This document shows, piece after piece, positions 1-7,407 of a stretch of DNA of 21,697 nt; position 1 is the first letter of the stretch; the number at the start of each line of letters is the position of its first letter. The stretch covers positions 1-21,697 of the forward strand of contig CAJUKV010000053.1 of NCBI GenBank assembly GCA_910587305.1, written 5' to 3'. Source of the DNA: an uncultured Lachnospiraceae bacterium (GTDB lineage Bacteria; Bacillota; Clostridia; Lachnospirales; Lachnospiraceae). Under the pieces are notes generated by a model. The model made no database searches. It was not told the DNA's origin and saw only the letters and a program-made list of their open reading frames with translations. Both the position numbers and the translations under genes were made by a program.

Positions 1-41
1 TAGTGCAATGTGAGGTCACTACATATTATCTATTCAGCCCA

Positions 42-66
42 GGACTTTGCATTTGTTGCAAAGTCC
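42..66. repeat. Perfect 10-bp inverted repeat
   Basis: GGACTTTGCA (42-51) and TGCAAAGTCC (57-66) are exactly complementary around a 5-base loop. No T-run follows on either side, so a simple intrinsic terminator is not supported. It may belong to the end of an upstream gene outside the window or to the repeat cluster that follows. Confidence 0.7.
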
Positions 67-93
67 GTGAGAACGCATATATTTCGCCGAGAG

Positions 94-170
94 TGAATAC
101 GGCCCTTCGCCGTAGGCGAACTTTTAATGGCCGTATTCAGTAACTATGAAGCCGTAGGCTGAATAGTTAC
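94..170. repeat. Nested palindromic intergenic repeat (REP-like)
   Basis: Two adjacent cruciform-type units are seen. Unit one has the outer stem TGAATACGGCC (94-104)/GGCCGTATTCA (129-139) and the inner stem TTCGCC (106-111)/GGCGAA (115-120). Unit two has the outer stem GTAACTAT (140-147)/ATAGTTAC (163-170) and the inner stem AGCC/GGCT. Both inner loops are GTA. The shared design suggests a dispersed intergenic repeat family rather than a terminator. Multi-copy status in the genome is inference. Confidence 0.65.
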
Positions 171-269
171 GATTTTATTATAACAACAAATAGTTACGCA
201 ATGTACACTCTGCTTGGGAATAGTCACATGAAGAGCAAATGAGGAAAGAGAAGGTGGAGGAGCGGTCAG

Positions 270-983
270 ATGAAAATACGGAACAAAGGAAAAAGACTTG
301 GCAGTTATTTAAACAATTACGTGGTTTTTGACCTTGAAACTACAGGAATTAATCCGGAACAGGATGATATCATTGAGATATCCGCCTTAAAGATCCGCGA
401 ACATGAGATAGCAGGGGAATATTCCACTTTGGTGAACCCGGGAAGGCATATACCTGCAGGGGCCACGGCAGTCAATGGAATTACGGACGATATGGTGGTG
501 GAAGCGCCTGATATCAGGACGGCTATTGCCGGTTTTCTGGAATTTATTGAAGATGGCGTGCTGGTAGGGCATAACATACATACCTTTGATACCAATTTTG
601 TGTATGATGCGGTGTGGGAGGCGCTTGGCAGGGAGTTTCAAAATGATTATGTGGATACGCTTTTTATGGCGAGAAGGTGTCTTCCGGAGCTTTCCCATCA
701 TAAACTGACGGATTTGGCGGAGCATTTTCATATAGAGACAAAAGGGGCCCACCGGGCGCTGAACGATTGTATTATGAACCAGAAATGCTATGAGGAGATG
801 GGAAAAATCTTAGAGCAAAAGGAAAAGGAAGAAAAGAATACGGGAGAAGGAGAGCTTACCTGTCCCGTCTGCGGGGGAATCCTAATAAAGAGAAAGGGGA
901 AATACGGCTATTTCTATGGTTGTGAAGGGTTTCCAAGATGCAGGTTTACCCAGAACATTTCCGGTATGCCATTCCGCAAATAA
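270..983 (+). CDS. DEDDh 3'-5' exonuclease (PolC/DnaQ-like) with C-terminal zinc ribbon
   Basis: A 237-residue protein of the DnaQ/PolC-epsilon exonuclease family, which removes nucleotides from DNA 3' ends. Exo I is DLETTG with D21 and E23. Exo II lies around GHNIHTFDTNF with D107. Exo III is HRALND with H161 and D166, so all catalytic residues are present. A charged linker (about 180-195) leads to a four-Cys zinc ribbon (C198, C201, C218, C224) of the topoisomerase-I C-terminal type, ending in a CxxxxxC pair, which probably binds single-stranded DNA. The ATG at 270 follows GGAGGAG with 7 nt spacing. The gene stands alone and converges with the DUF1836 gene. Its cellular role (repair, nucleotide clean-up) cannot be told from sequence. 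Confidence 0.9.
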   Translation: MKIRNKGKRLGSYLNNYVVFDLETTGINPEQDDIIEISALKIREHEIAGEYSTLVNPGRHIPAGATAVNGITDDMVVEAPDIRTAIAGFLEFIEDGVLVGHNIHTFDTNFVYDAVWEALGREFQNDYVDTLFMARRCLPELSHHKLTDLAEHFHIETKGAHRALNDCIMNQKCYEEMGKILEQKEKEEKNTGEGELTCPVCGGILIKRKGKYGYFYGCEGFPRCRFTQNISGMPFRK

Positions 984-1009
984 CAGGATCTAAGCATAGG
1001 GCCACAGGG

Positions 1010-1036
1010 CGAGTAGGGAAAATCGTTCCCTACTCG
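1010..1036. terminator. 11-bp perfect hairpin between convergent genes
   Basis: CGAGTAGGGAA (1010-1020) pairs exactly with TTCCCTACTCG (1026-1036) around AATCG. It sits between the stop at 983 and the stop of the opposing gene at 1070, where a shared bidirectional terminator or RNA-stabilising stem is expected. Neither side has a strong T-tract, so efficient intrinsic termination is uncertain. Confidence 0.5.
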
Positions 1037-1069
1037 ATAGGCCGGAACGCAAAGCGCAACAACGTTTGC

Positions 1070-1681
1070 TCATTTGTTTTTGGCAGTTGCATCCTTAAAA
1101 CTGTCAATCATTTTTTCTATTAAGAGTCTTTTTACATAGACGTCATAGCTGAGGATGGAGATAAAGGAAAAGAGTTGAAGAATTTCCCGGTCATCCTCAG
1201 GGGCATTCTGAAATGTTTTCTGAGAGGTGGAAAACTTTTTAATGATGTTTTCCTTTAGGTCTGCCACCTCATCTTCCTCTAAGCTGAAAACTTCCTCATA
1301 AATATAACCTAAATCCGGCGCTCCGTCATCCGCATGGAAATAACGCTCTGTGAGTGGCTTTAGAAGGCTTTGGATATCTCCTATGGATAAGATTCCCTTG
1401 TAGTAATAAATAAATATAAGAAGCAAAATATGCTCTTTGCTGTACTTTTTCCTGACAGGAGGGGGAAGAAGGTCGTTTTTTGCATAATTATTGATCATGG
1501 TTTTGGTCAATATTTTGTCCTCATCCGGATTCCTGGTGGTGCTGCGCAGCTTGCTTTCCATAAAGGTGGTTACCTGATCCATGTATAGGTCAATGTTGGG
1601 AATGTCTTCTAATTCAATGTGATGTATTCGGTTTAGGCTGTCTAAAATACTGTTTAATAGATCTTCTCTGTCTATTGTCAT
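1070..1681 (-). CDS. DUF1836 domain protein
   Basis: A 203-residue cytoplasmic protein. Its centre (about residues 55-110) holds the feature I associate with DUF1836: a TKTMINNYAKNDLLPPPVRKKY stretch (quoted in part) followed by an aromatic-rich helix and GILSIGDIQSLLKPL. The N-terminal half of that core resembles a MerR-like winged helix, so a DNA-binding or regulatory role is plausible but unproven. No signal peptide or membrane helix is seen. The ATG at 1681 is preceded on the minus strand by GAGGCGGA at 1685-1692. Just upstream lies an imperfect inverted repeat: CATAC (1701-1705) with GTATG (1751-1755), enclosing GCGGCGGTT/AACTGCCGC. It is transcribed towards the exonuclease gene and away from the sigma operon. 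Confidence 0.75.
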   Translation of the reverse strand: MTIDREDLLNSILDSLNRIHHIELEDIPNIDLYMDQVTTFMESKLRSTTRNPDEDKILTKTMINNYAKNDLLPPPVRKKYSKEHILLLIFIYYYKGILSIGDIQSLLKPLTERYFHADDGAPDLGYIYEEVFSLEEDEVADLKENIIKKFSTSQKTFQNAPEDDREILQLFSFISILSYDVYVKRLLIEKMIDSFKDATAKNK

Positions 1682-1960
1682 ATGTTCCGCCTCGCTTTTT
1701 CATACGGCCTGAGTTTTTTGCGGCGGTTATCGCGTGAAAACTGCCGCCTGGTATGATAAACAATCAAAAATAAATGAGCTATGGTATCTATTATATAGTA
1801 TTTAAAACCACATGACAAGTTTCAGTTGATGAAATGTTTTTTAAAAAAATTTTTTAAAATTTGAAGACAACGGACAGACAGATTCGTTATAGTAAGTGAA
1901 AATACAGTAAACGGCATACCATATTTTTAATGTATTTTACTAAGAGGAACAGAAAGCGGG

Positions 1961-2503
1961 GTGGAGAGAATAAGTACTGTGGTGAAAGAGGACGTCTGTA
2001 CGGAGAGCAGGCTGGCAGAGTTGATTGACGCATATGACAAGCTTGTTTTCTCCATCTGCTATAAACTAACGGGTGATTACTTTACGGCAGAAGACCTGAC
2101 TCAGGAAACTTTTTTGTCGGCGTTTCAAAGGTATGGCACTTTTGATGGGGATAATGAGAAGGCCTGGATATGCAGGATTGCATCCAACAAGAGCATTGAC
2201 TATCTGCGCAGTGCAAGCCGCCGGAGCGTTCCGACGGAGGACGCCTTTTTTGAACTGACCGTGGAGGGGAGAGGATCTCCCGAGGAAATCTGTATGGAAG
2301 AGGAGATAAAGAAGGAACTGGCGAAAAGCTGCGATGAATTGAAACCGCCTTATAACCAGGTGGCCAAGGAGTATTATCTTAAGGAGCTCAGCGCCAGAGA
2401 GATTGCGGCGAAACAGGGCAAAAGCATAAAGACAATTCAAACCCAGATTTATCGGGCAAAACAAATGCTGAAAAAGGCATATGGAAAGGGGGAGCCGGCA
2501 TGA
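1961..2503 (+). CDS. ECF-type sigma-70 family RNA polymerase sigma factor
   Basis: A 180-residue extracytoplasmic-function sigma factor that redirects RNA polymerase to a small stress regulon. Region 2 spans about residues 20-82, including GDYFTAEDLTQETFLSAF and the DNA-contacting NKSIDYLRS stretch. Region 4 spans about 120-172, with the helix-turn-helix LSAREIAAKQGKSIKTIQTQ and the usual RAKQMLKK ending. The GTG at 1961 is used here; the in-frame GTG at 1979 is an alternative because GGAGAG at 1963-1968 would serve it. The stop overlaps the next gene's start (ATGA, 2500-2503), the usual sigma/anti-sigma coupling. Upstream, AAAATACA (1899-1906) and TGTATTTT (1931-1938) form a small inverted repeat. 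No autoregulated ECF promoter could be identified with confidence. Confidence 0.9.
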   Translation: MERISTVVKEDVCTESRLAELIDAYDKLVFSICYKLTGDYFTAEDLTQETFLSAFQRYGTFDGDNEKAWICRIASNKSIDYLRSASRRSVPTEDAFFELTVEGRGSPEEICMEEEIKKELAKSCDELKPPYNQVAKEYYLKELSAREIAAKQGKSIKTIQTQIYRAKQMLKKAYGKGEPA

Positions 2504-2958
2504 AGGAATATCCTACGGACGAGGAATTGGCGCTTTTTATCAATAGTCTGGAGCAGCAGGAGCTATACGCTCCAAGATATTTAAAAGAAGAAATTTTAAA
2601 ACGGGCGTTTCCTGAACAAACCGTGCAGGCACAGCCAAGGCCCGGGGGTGGAGAGCGAAGGGTTAGGCTTTTTACGTATCGTCTTAAAATTATAGCAGGA
2701 ATGGCAGCGGCTGTTTTCATGCTGGCAGTGCTTCCTTCTTTCGGAAGAGAGAACGGATATGAAGCAGGCGCAGAGTGGGAAGGCCGGAGCGAACAGGAAA
2801 TGGAAATAGCGCAGGATATGGCTGATTGGCAGGACAAAATGGAAGATGAGGAGAATGCGGATGCAAGTACAAATCTGAATTATATCCTCAACGAGCATAT
2901 GAGAAAAACAAGTGAAAGAATGAATTCTTTTATAGGCCAAATAAATTTTTTTAAATAA
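2500..2958 (+). CDS. Single-pass membrane protein, probable anti-sigma factor
   Basis: A 152-residue protein translationally coupled to the ECF sigma gene by a 4-base ATGA overlap. Residues 1-60 are charged and cytoplasmic in character (DEELALFINSLEQQELYAPRYL), residues about 62-80 form one hydrophobic helix, and residues 85-152 are acidic and probably outside the membrane. This is the layout of membrane anti-sigma factors that bind sigma region 2/4 until an envelope signal releases it. It has no cysteine, so it is not of the zinc-binding (ZAS) class. Function is inferred from position and topology only. A 95-bp gap with a CCGCCG (2990-2995)/CGGCGG (3008-3013) stem separates it from the next gene. 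Confidence 0.65.
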   Translation: MKEYPTDEELALFINSLEQQELYAPRYLKEEILKRAFPEQTVQAQPRPGGGERRVRLFTYRLKIIAGMAAAVFMLAVLPSFGRENGYEAGAEWEGRSEQEMEIAQDMADWQDKMEDEENADASTNLNYILNEHMRKTSERMNSFIGQINFFK

Positions 2959-3053
2959 TTTTTAAAATAAAGGAAGCGCTTATCAAAGGCCGCCGTATTT
3001 CCAGGGCCGGCGGGTTGATGAAAATTACATGTGTGAAAGAATGGAGGAATTAT

Positions 3054-3767
3054 ATGAAAACAAAGAAGAAAAACAGGTTTTTTACATTTATATTTTCCTG
3101 TATGCCCGGAGCGGGGGAGATGTATATGGGATTTATGAACAGAGGCGTGAGCATGATGCTGCTTTTTATTCTGACGATTGTTGTCAGCGTATGGATAGAA
3201 CAGGCGGCAATTTTAGCGATATGTGTGGTGGAGTGGTTTTTCAGCTTCTTTTATGTAAACCACCTTGCCAGTTTGAATGATGAAGAATTTGCCATGGTGG
3301 AAGATAAAAGTATTTTTGGCACGGCGGGGCTCCATTTACCGGAAACCCAGGATTTTGTATATAAGTATAATAAGGCGATTGCATGCGTCTTGATTTTCTT
3401 GGGCTGCTGCTTTTTGTGGAATACCTTTGCCAGGATTTTATCCTGGATACTGCCGGAACAGCTCAATTTCATTTCCCGCACTATGAGGGTGTTAGGGGAT
3501 TATCTTCCAAGCATTGCCATTGGCTTCGGTATTATTTTTCTGGGATTTAAGATGCTGGAAGGAAAGAAAATAGAGGTTGTTCCAAACGTACAGGAAAATG
3601 AGAAGGAAACCGTGAGAGAAAATGCGGCGGCAGAAGAAAACGCTTATGCGGAAAAATTTGTTTATTCTGACAATTTTAGCAAGTCAGAGGAGGTAAAAGA
3701 AATGAATGCGCGGGATGAAATGCCGGGCAGTGGGGAGAGCCGAAAAGAAAATCAGGAGGTTATGTGA
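3054..3767 (+). CDS. Multi-pass membrane protein, TM2-like N-terminus
   Basis: A 237-residue membrane protein. The ATG at 3054 is chosen over the upstream in-frame ATG at 3015 because GGAGG (3043-3047) lies 6 bases before it and the sequence then begins with a typical KTKKKNRF basic lead. Residues 8-70 resemble a TM2 unit: a hydrophobic hairpin with PGAGEMYMGFMNRG at the turn. Two more hydrophobic segments follow (about 107-130 and 145-165). The last 70 residues are an acidic, low-complexity cytoplasmic tail (EN/EE/KE-rich). It lies in the sigma/anti-sigma operon and its TGA overlaps the next ATG, so it is probably an envelope-stress output or signal partner. No enzymatic motif is visible. 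Confidence 0.7.
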   Translation: MKTKKKNRFFTFIFSCMPGAGEMYMGFMNRGVSMMLLFILTIVVSVWIEQAAILAICVVEWFFSFFYVNHLASLNDEEFAMVEDKSIFGTAGLHLPETQDFVYKYNKAIACVLIFLGCCFLWNTFARILSWILPEQLNFISRTMRVLGDYLPSIAIGFGIIFLGFKMLEGKKIEVVPNVQENEKETVRENAAAEENAYAEKFVYSDNFSKSEEVKEMNARDEMPGSGESRKENQEVM

Positions 3768-4114
3768 TGGAAAGAGAGACGATTAGAATACACAGAGTAG
3801 GTTCCATTACCTTTGGCCTGGTGCTGATTGTGACGGGTGTACTGTTCCTTTTCCATCTGTTCCTGCCCAGGCTGGACTATAGAATGATTTATCAGTTTTG
3901 GCCGTTGATTTTGATTTTTCTGGGGGTCGAGGTACTCCTTAGTAATAGAAAGAAATCCTATGAGGTGTGGGGAGAACAGGGACGGATTGTGGAGCAGAGT
4001 AAGGTGATATATGATGTGCCGGCAATACTGCTCACAATCGTACTTACAGCATTTTCCATGTTTATGGGAATGATAGACTGGGCATGGATGCATTCCCCTG
4101 ATTTCTTTTATTGA
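3767..4114 (+). CDS. Small membrane protein, LiaI/LiaF-like transmembrane region
   Basis: A 115-residue protein with three or four hydrophobic segments. Residues about 12-33 and 40-60 (YRMIYQFWPLILIFLGVEVLL) match the LiaI-LiaF/DUF5668-type transmembrane pair found in cell-envelope stress proteins; a third helix lies near 85-107. The ATG at 3767 is chosen over a GTG at 3764 because AGGAGG (3754-3759) is then 7 bases away, giving a TGATG stop/start overlap with the preceding gene. This tight coupling supports a shared complex or shared regulation with the TM2-like protein. By analogy with the Lia system it may sense or buffer membrane damage, but that is inference. Confidence 0.7.
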   Translation: MERETIRIHRVGSITFGLVLIVTGVLFLFHLFLPRLDYRMIYQFWPLILIFLGVEVLLSNRKKSYEVWGEQGRIVEQSKVIYDVPAILLTIVLTAFSMFMGMIDWAWMHSPDFFY

Positions 4115-4145
4115 CTGAGAGTTCACAGAAAATTCACAACATTTA

Positions 4146-4172
4146 TTAGCACTCGTAGTTGACGAGTGCTAA
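4146..4172. promoter_or_regulatory. CIRCE operator (HrcA binding site)
   Basis: TTAGCACTC (4146-4154), a 9-base spacer, and GAGTGCTAA (4164-4172) match the classical CIRCE consensus at all 18 arm positions. HrcA repressor bound here would block the overlapping promoter, and heat-inactivated HrcA would release it. It lies 122 bp upstream of the Hsp20 start. Confidence 0.95.
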
Positions 4173-4187
4173 TTTTTATGTTATAAC
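4159..4187 (+). promoter_or_regulatory. Sigma-A promoter of the Hsp20 gene
   Basis: -35 TTGACG (4159-4164) and -10 TATAAC (4182-4187) are separated by 17 bp. The -35 box lies inside the CIRCE spacer and right arm, which explains repression by occlusion. The predicted transcript start is near 4194, leaving about 100 nt of 5' leader. Confidence 0.85.
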
Positions 4188-4294
4188 ATAAATAGAACAA
4201 GGATAACAGCAAACAAATTAATAGCCAAGGCTATTTTGGGATATCCTTAGTTTCGGACAAAAAATTATTTTAATAGGAAAAGGAGAGATGATAT

Positions 4295-4768
4295 ATGATG
4301 TTACCTAGTATTTTTGGAGAAAACTTATTTGACGATTTCTTTGATAATTTTTTTGATTTCCCTGCATTTGATGATAAAGCAATGCAGAAAGCGCAGAGAA
4401 AATTGTATGGGCACCATGCGGCAAACATGATGAAGACAGACGTTCAGGAACACAGTGACCATTACGAGGTAGACATTGATTTACCCGGCTTTAAGAAAGA
4501 GGAGCTTTCTTTAGAGCTTAAGGACGGATATCTGGTGATCAGTGCGGCAAAGGGGTTTGACAAGGATGAAAAAGAAGAAACAGGAAAGTTTGTCCGGCGG
4601 GAACGTTACGCAGGCGGCATGAGCAGATCTTTCTATGTAGGAGATGCCGTAAAAGAGGAAGATATCCATGCAAAGTATGAAAACGGGGTATTGAAACTGA
4701 ACATTCCCAAACCGGAAGAGAAAAAGCCTGTGGTTGAAGAAAAGAAATATATTGCCATCGAGGGATAA
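4295..4768 (+). CDS. Hsp20/alpha-crystallin small heat-shock protein
   Basis: A 157-residue ATP-independent holdase chaperone that binds unfolding proteins in the cytoplasm. The N-terminal arm (1-40) is rich in Phe/Asp (LFDDFFDNFFDFPAFDD). The alpha-crystallin domain runs from about 47 to 140: DVQEHSDHYEVDIDLPGFKKEEL, then a domain end with the ENGVLKLNIPKPEE signature. The C-terminal extension is short. RBS AGGAGAG (4281-4287) sits 7 bases before the first of two tandem ATGs (4295 and 4298). It is monocistronic, with its own CIRCE/promoter and a strong terminator, so it should respond to heat through HrcA. Confidence 0.95.
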   Translation: MMLPSIFGENLFDDFFDNFFDFPAFDDKAMQKAQRKLYGHHAANMMKTDVQEHSDHYEVDIDLPGFKKEELSLELKDGYLVISAAKGFDKDEKEETGKFVRRERYAGGMSRSFYVGDAVKEEDIHAKYENGVLKLNIPKPEEKKPVVEEKKYIAIEG

Positions 4769-4799
4769 CGGCGTTTTCACAGGAAACAATCAATCAGAT

Positions 4800-4841
4800 G
4801 ACCCGGAGCGCGGCGGTTAAACTGCCGTCTCCGGGTCTTTT
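4800..4841 (+). terminator. Intrinsic terminator of the Hsp20 gene
   Basis: GACCCGGAG (4800-4808) pairs with CTCCGGGTC (4829-4837), with CGGCGG/CTGCCG extending the stem inside and TTTT following. It lies 32 bases after the Hsp20 stop and separates that gene from the minus-strand lipoprotein fragment. Confidence 0.85.
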
Positions 4842-4906
4842 CCATACAGGCTCGCATTAGGAAATTTGCTGCCAAGGAAGCATACGGGCCGCGCGGTGTG
4901 TATACG

Positions 4907-5354
4907 TTATTTTGAATTTCCCTCGGCTGCTTTTGACGCAAATTGAGTGGTCACCAAATCGGCGTATGGAACTCTTTCCGGCAATTCTCCTGCTTCTTCC
5001 AGAATATTTTGCAGAAGAGTAAAGGCATCTTCCTCAAAAATCAGATTGCTTTTCCAGGTATCCTGTTCGTAGTAGCGGGTGACGATGGTGGTCAGGGTGT
5101 CAAGGTCTGTCTCCTCAAACTGGGGTTTTATGACCTTGGCAATTTCTTCCGGCGAGTGGGAGGCCACATAGTCCATGCCTTTTTGCAGGGCGTTGGTAAA
5201 GGACTGGATGGTGTCAGGGTTTTCGTCTATATAACTTTTCTTTGCGCTGAAAGCGGTGTAAGGTACATAACCGGAGTCCTCGCCAAGGGAGGCCACTACA
5301 TATCCGTCCCCTTTGGATTCTAAGGAGGTGGCGTGGGGTTCAAATTCTACCGTA
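4907..5354 (-). pseudogene. ABC transporter substrate-binding lipoprotein, C-terminal fragment (piece 3 of 3)
   Basis: Minus-strand codons from TVEFEPHATSLESKGDG through SKAAEGNSK and a TAA at 4907-4909 encode the last ~147 residues of an NMT1/SsuA-type solute-binding protein. The open frame has a later internal start, but homology-like sequence continues without break up to the 8-bp repeat at 5347-5354. Upstream of that, the frame runs into stops in recombinase-side DNA. There is no ribosome site and no promoter, so this piece is probably silent while element 1 is integrated. Joined to 12295-12288 through the shared repeat, the frame continues directly into the middle fragment. Confidence 0.9.
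5347..5354. repeat. Left att core of element 1 (CTACCGTA)
   Basis: Identical to 12288-12295. Host lipoprotein sequence lies to the left and recombinase-side DNA to the right. The next bases (5353-5367) form one arm of an imperfect dyad whose other arm is at 12273-12287, as expected of an attP split by integration. Confidence 0.85.
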
Positions 5355-5365
5355 TATATTTTTTA

Positions 5366-6748
5366 CTACTCCAAATTAGCAAAAAAATTAAAACCGCATA
5401 TCTGATGGGTTTCTTTGTCTATTTGTATATCTTTAATTGTGCTTTTCCAGAAGACCTGTTTATGAGATTTATCAAGCTGCAGGTATAAATCCTGCCAATT
5501 GCCGCCGAAAGCCCGTATGAGATCCTTGTAGCTTTCCAGGGATATGTATTTTGAAGCTTTGTTTATTTCTGACAATTTCTTGTCAAGCAATTCGTACTGT
5601 TCCTCATAATAACGCTCCGTGATACGTCCTTTTTGAAACAGAATATTAAGACGATCTATTTCATCACGGAGTATTTTGGGGTTCTCCCTTTTTTCCGTAT
5701 GATGCGTTCTTTGCTGCCGGTTAAATTCTATTTGCGTCAGCTCCTCATCCAGACGAAAGGAAACGTGGGTAAGCATATATTCTTCGATTTTATGTTCCGT
5801 AAGATGGGCGCAGCTGTGACGGTTAAACTTATTGCCGCAGCGATATTTAATATAGATGCTTTCTCCGCCGCTTTTCAGCTTATGTTTTTTTCTGTAGCCG
5901 GTATAATTATTGCCGCACCAGGGGCATTTAATCAGAGAGCTAAATAAGTATGGCTCATAATTTCCGGCAGTATATGTTTTGCGGACTGCAACTTGACGGA
6001 TCTTTTGAAATTGCTCCAGGGTGATGTAAGGCTCGCAATAGTTAAGATTGTCTTTATCCTTCCCGGCATAAGTTTCGTTTTTGAAAAAATGCTCTGCCTG
6101 ACTATTGCCTGGGGCTTTGTCCCCGTATGTTGCTTTGAGATAGCGCAGCGTAGAGCGGATGGAATAACAGGTAAAATAATATTTGTAAGCATCCTCGACA
6201 ATGTGCGAGACGGATTCGTCCTTTACAAGGCGGTTATTTACAACCTTATAACCGTAACAGGCGCACATGCCGCTTGTCACCTCTCCGATAGAGCGCTTAT
6301 AGTTAAGCACCGCTTTGATACGTTCGGAAGTGCGGTCGCATTCGGCCTGATTGACGGAAAGCATAATATTGATGACCATCTGTCCGTTGGCCGTGGAAGA
6401 ATCATAATTTTCATAAATGGTCTTCCAGTGGCAGTTGTGGGCCTGCAAAATTTCCTCGGTAATATTGTAATCTTTGATATTTCGGAACCAGCGATCCAGC
6501 TTGGTTACAAGGATCATGTCTATTTTGTCGCGTTTTACATCGTCAAGGAGCCGTAAAAGGCCGGGGCGGTGCTTCATGGGCTTGCGCGCTGAAATGCCTT
6601 CATCCGCATAGTAACCGGCTATGCCGTAGTTGTTCTTTTCAGCGTACTCAGTCAGAGCTTTTTTCTGTGCCGGGAGGGACAGGCCGCTTAGGTGCTGTTC
6701 TTCGGTGGATACACGGATATAGATGGCACATCTTGGCATTCTGTCCAT
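5366..6748 (-). CDS. Large serine recombinase LSR-1 (integrase of element 1)
   Basis: A 460-residue serine integrase. The resolvase domain occupies about 1-150, with nucleophile S14 in IYIRVSTEEQ and the conserved ADEGISARK and VTKLDRWFRN segments. A recombinase domain (about 165-260) is followed by a zinc ribbon (CPWCGNNY...YRCGNKFNRHSCAHL) and a coiled-coil-like C-terminus. The ATG at 6748 is preferred to the longer frame from 6787 because AAGGAG (about 6758-6763) lies upstream of it and homology begins there. The stop lies 12 bp from the att core, the usual position for an LSR gene. Transcription comes from a perfect -35/-10 promoter at 6912-6941 through a ~157-nt structured leader. Confidence 0.93.
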   Translation of the reverse strand: MDRMPRCAIYIRVSTEEQHLSGLSLPAQKKALTEYAEKNNYGIAGYYADEGISARKPMKHRPGLLRLLDDVKRDKIDMILVTKLDRWFRNIKDYNITEEILQAHNCHWKTIYENYDSSTANGQMVINIMLSVNQAECDRTSERIKAVLNYKRSIGEVTSGMCACYGYKVVNNRLVKDESVSHIVEDAYKYYFTCYSIRSTLRYLKATYGDKAPGNSQAEHFFKNETYAGKDKDNLNYCEPYITLEQFQKIRQVAVRKTYTAGNYEPYLFSSLIKCPWCGNNYTGYRKKHKLKSGGESIYIKYRCGNKFNRHSCAHLTEHKIEEYMLTHVSFRLDEELTQIEFNRQQRTHHTEKRENPKILRDEIDRLNILFQKGRITERYYEEQYELLDKKLSEINKASKYISLESYKDLIRAFGGNWQDLYLQLDKSHKQVFWKSTIKDIQIDKETHQICGFNFFANLE

Positions 6749-6775
6749 AGCTGCATCTCCTTCCATGAATGATAA

Positions 6776-6801
6776 AAGACCCCGCATCGCTACGAGGTCT
6801 T
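6776..6801 (-). terminator. Terminator-like hairpin in the LSR-1 leader
   Basis: On the minus strand AAGACCTCG and CGGGGTCTT (6801-6776) form a 9-bp stem with one G-U pair, followed by TTATC and then the recombinase ribosome site. Its place between promoter and start codon suggests attenuation of recombinase expression. Two more stems lie earlier in the leader (GACGG/CCGTC and GTGGG/CCCAC, in 6815-6865). Confidence 0.5.
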
Positions 6802-6911
6802 AGATTATGAATGAAATAGGTGGGGTGACATTTCCCACATCTCCAACTAGGGTGACGGCTGCCCGTTCCGTCCTCTGCTTTCATTCAGTATAGTCTATGT
6901 TTTATGGCCTC

Positions 6912-6941
6912 ATTATACAAAAGATATTGTTTATTTGTCAA
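6912..6941 (-). promoter_or_regulatory. Consensus sigma-A promoter for LSR-1
   Basis: Minus strand: TTGACA (6941-6936), 18-bp spacer, TATAAT (6917-6912); both hexamers match the consensus fully. The -35 box overlaps the stop region of the upstream PBECR-like gene. The predicted start is near 6905, giving a leader of about 157 nt. Confidence 0.85.
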
Positions 6942-7302
6942 GTTTTTTCAACGTACCTTTGGATATGAAGTTCTTTACTCGTTTTGGATTTAAAATATAT
7001 AAAGAACGGGCATAATAAATATTTTGTAAACTAACCCGGACAGCTACTTTTACGAAGTCCCCATATAAAATATATTCTTTTGTAAATTCAATAGAATTAT
7101 CTTTTTCATTTTTCCCCACATAATCCGGATTGGCTATAATTGATTCTATTTCATTACCATACTTCTTGAAATCATCCGGATGCGAAGCAGCCATATGAGC
7201 TATATTGGAATCAGCTATATAGATAGGCGTTCCAACTGGAATATCTAATTTCAGGATATTTATTATTTTAGCTGAAAATTCACCGATTTTCTTTCGTGGC
7301 AT
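6931..7302 (-). CDS. PBECR-type (barnase/EndoU/colicin/RelE-like) nuclease domain protein
   Basis: A 123-residue protein that resembles the phage-associated PBECR RNase-fold families. Supporting features are HMAASHPDDFKKYGNEIESIIANPDYVG, an IEFTKEY strand, the central VKVAVRVS strand, YYARSLYILN, and a basic C-terminus (KRVKNFISKGTLKKL); stretches are quoted in part. Such domains act as toxins or phage-delivered RNases; a catalytic set of His/Asp/Arg residues is plausible but not provable here. The ATG at 7302 has only a distant AAGGA, so translation may be weak. It is followed by the LSR-1 promoter. No antitoxin gene is fused or clearly adjacent; the nearby 49-codon ORF or the XRE protein could fill that role. 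Confidence 0.6.
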   Translation of the reverse strand: MPRKKIGEFSAKIINILKLDIPVGTPIYIADSNIAHMAASHPDDFKKYGNEIESIIANPDYVGKNEKDNSIEFTKEYILYGDFVKVAVRVSLQNIYYARSLYILNPKRVKNFISKGTLKKLDK

Positions 7303-7407
7303 ATAATATTATTTTCCTTTTTGAGCAAATCTTTGAATTAAATGTTTTAAAAGCAGTAAACAGGTACAAGCGGTAAAGCATAAAATTGATTGAAAGGTGG
7401 TGACTTG

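Larger units (their letters stand above)
1..269. other. Intergenic region with hairpins, no gene
   Basis: No supportable coding region is seen upstream of the exonuclease gene. The stretch is dominated by inverted repeats: a 10-bp perfect stem at 42-66 and a nested pair of hairpins at 94-170. Both are listed separately. The last 20 bases hold the ribosome site GGAGGAG (256-262) for the gene at 270. I did not find a convincing sigma-A promoter. Confidence 0.6.

Noticed and set aside
3015..3053. Upstream start of the TM2-like protein
   Set aside because: The GGAGG at 3043-3047 places translation start at 3054; the earlier ATG has no good ribosome site.
5993..6556. Plus-strand open frame of 187 codons over LSR-1
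   Set aside because: It is a shadow of the recombinase gene, with no ribosome site and no recognisable domain.
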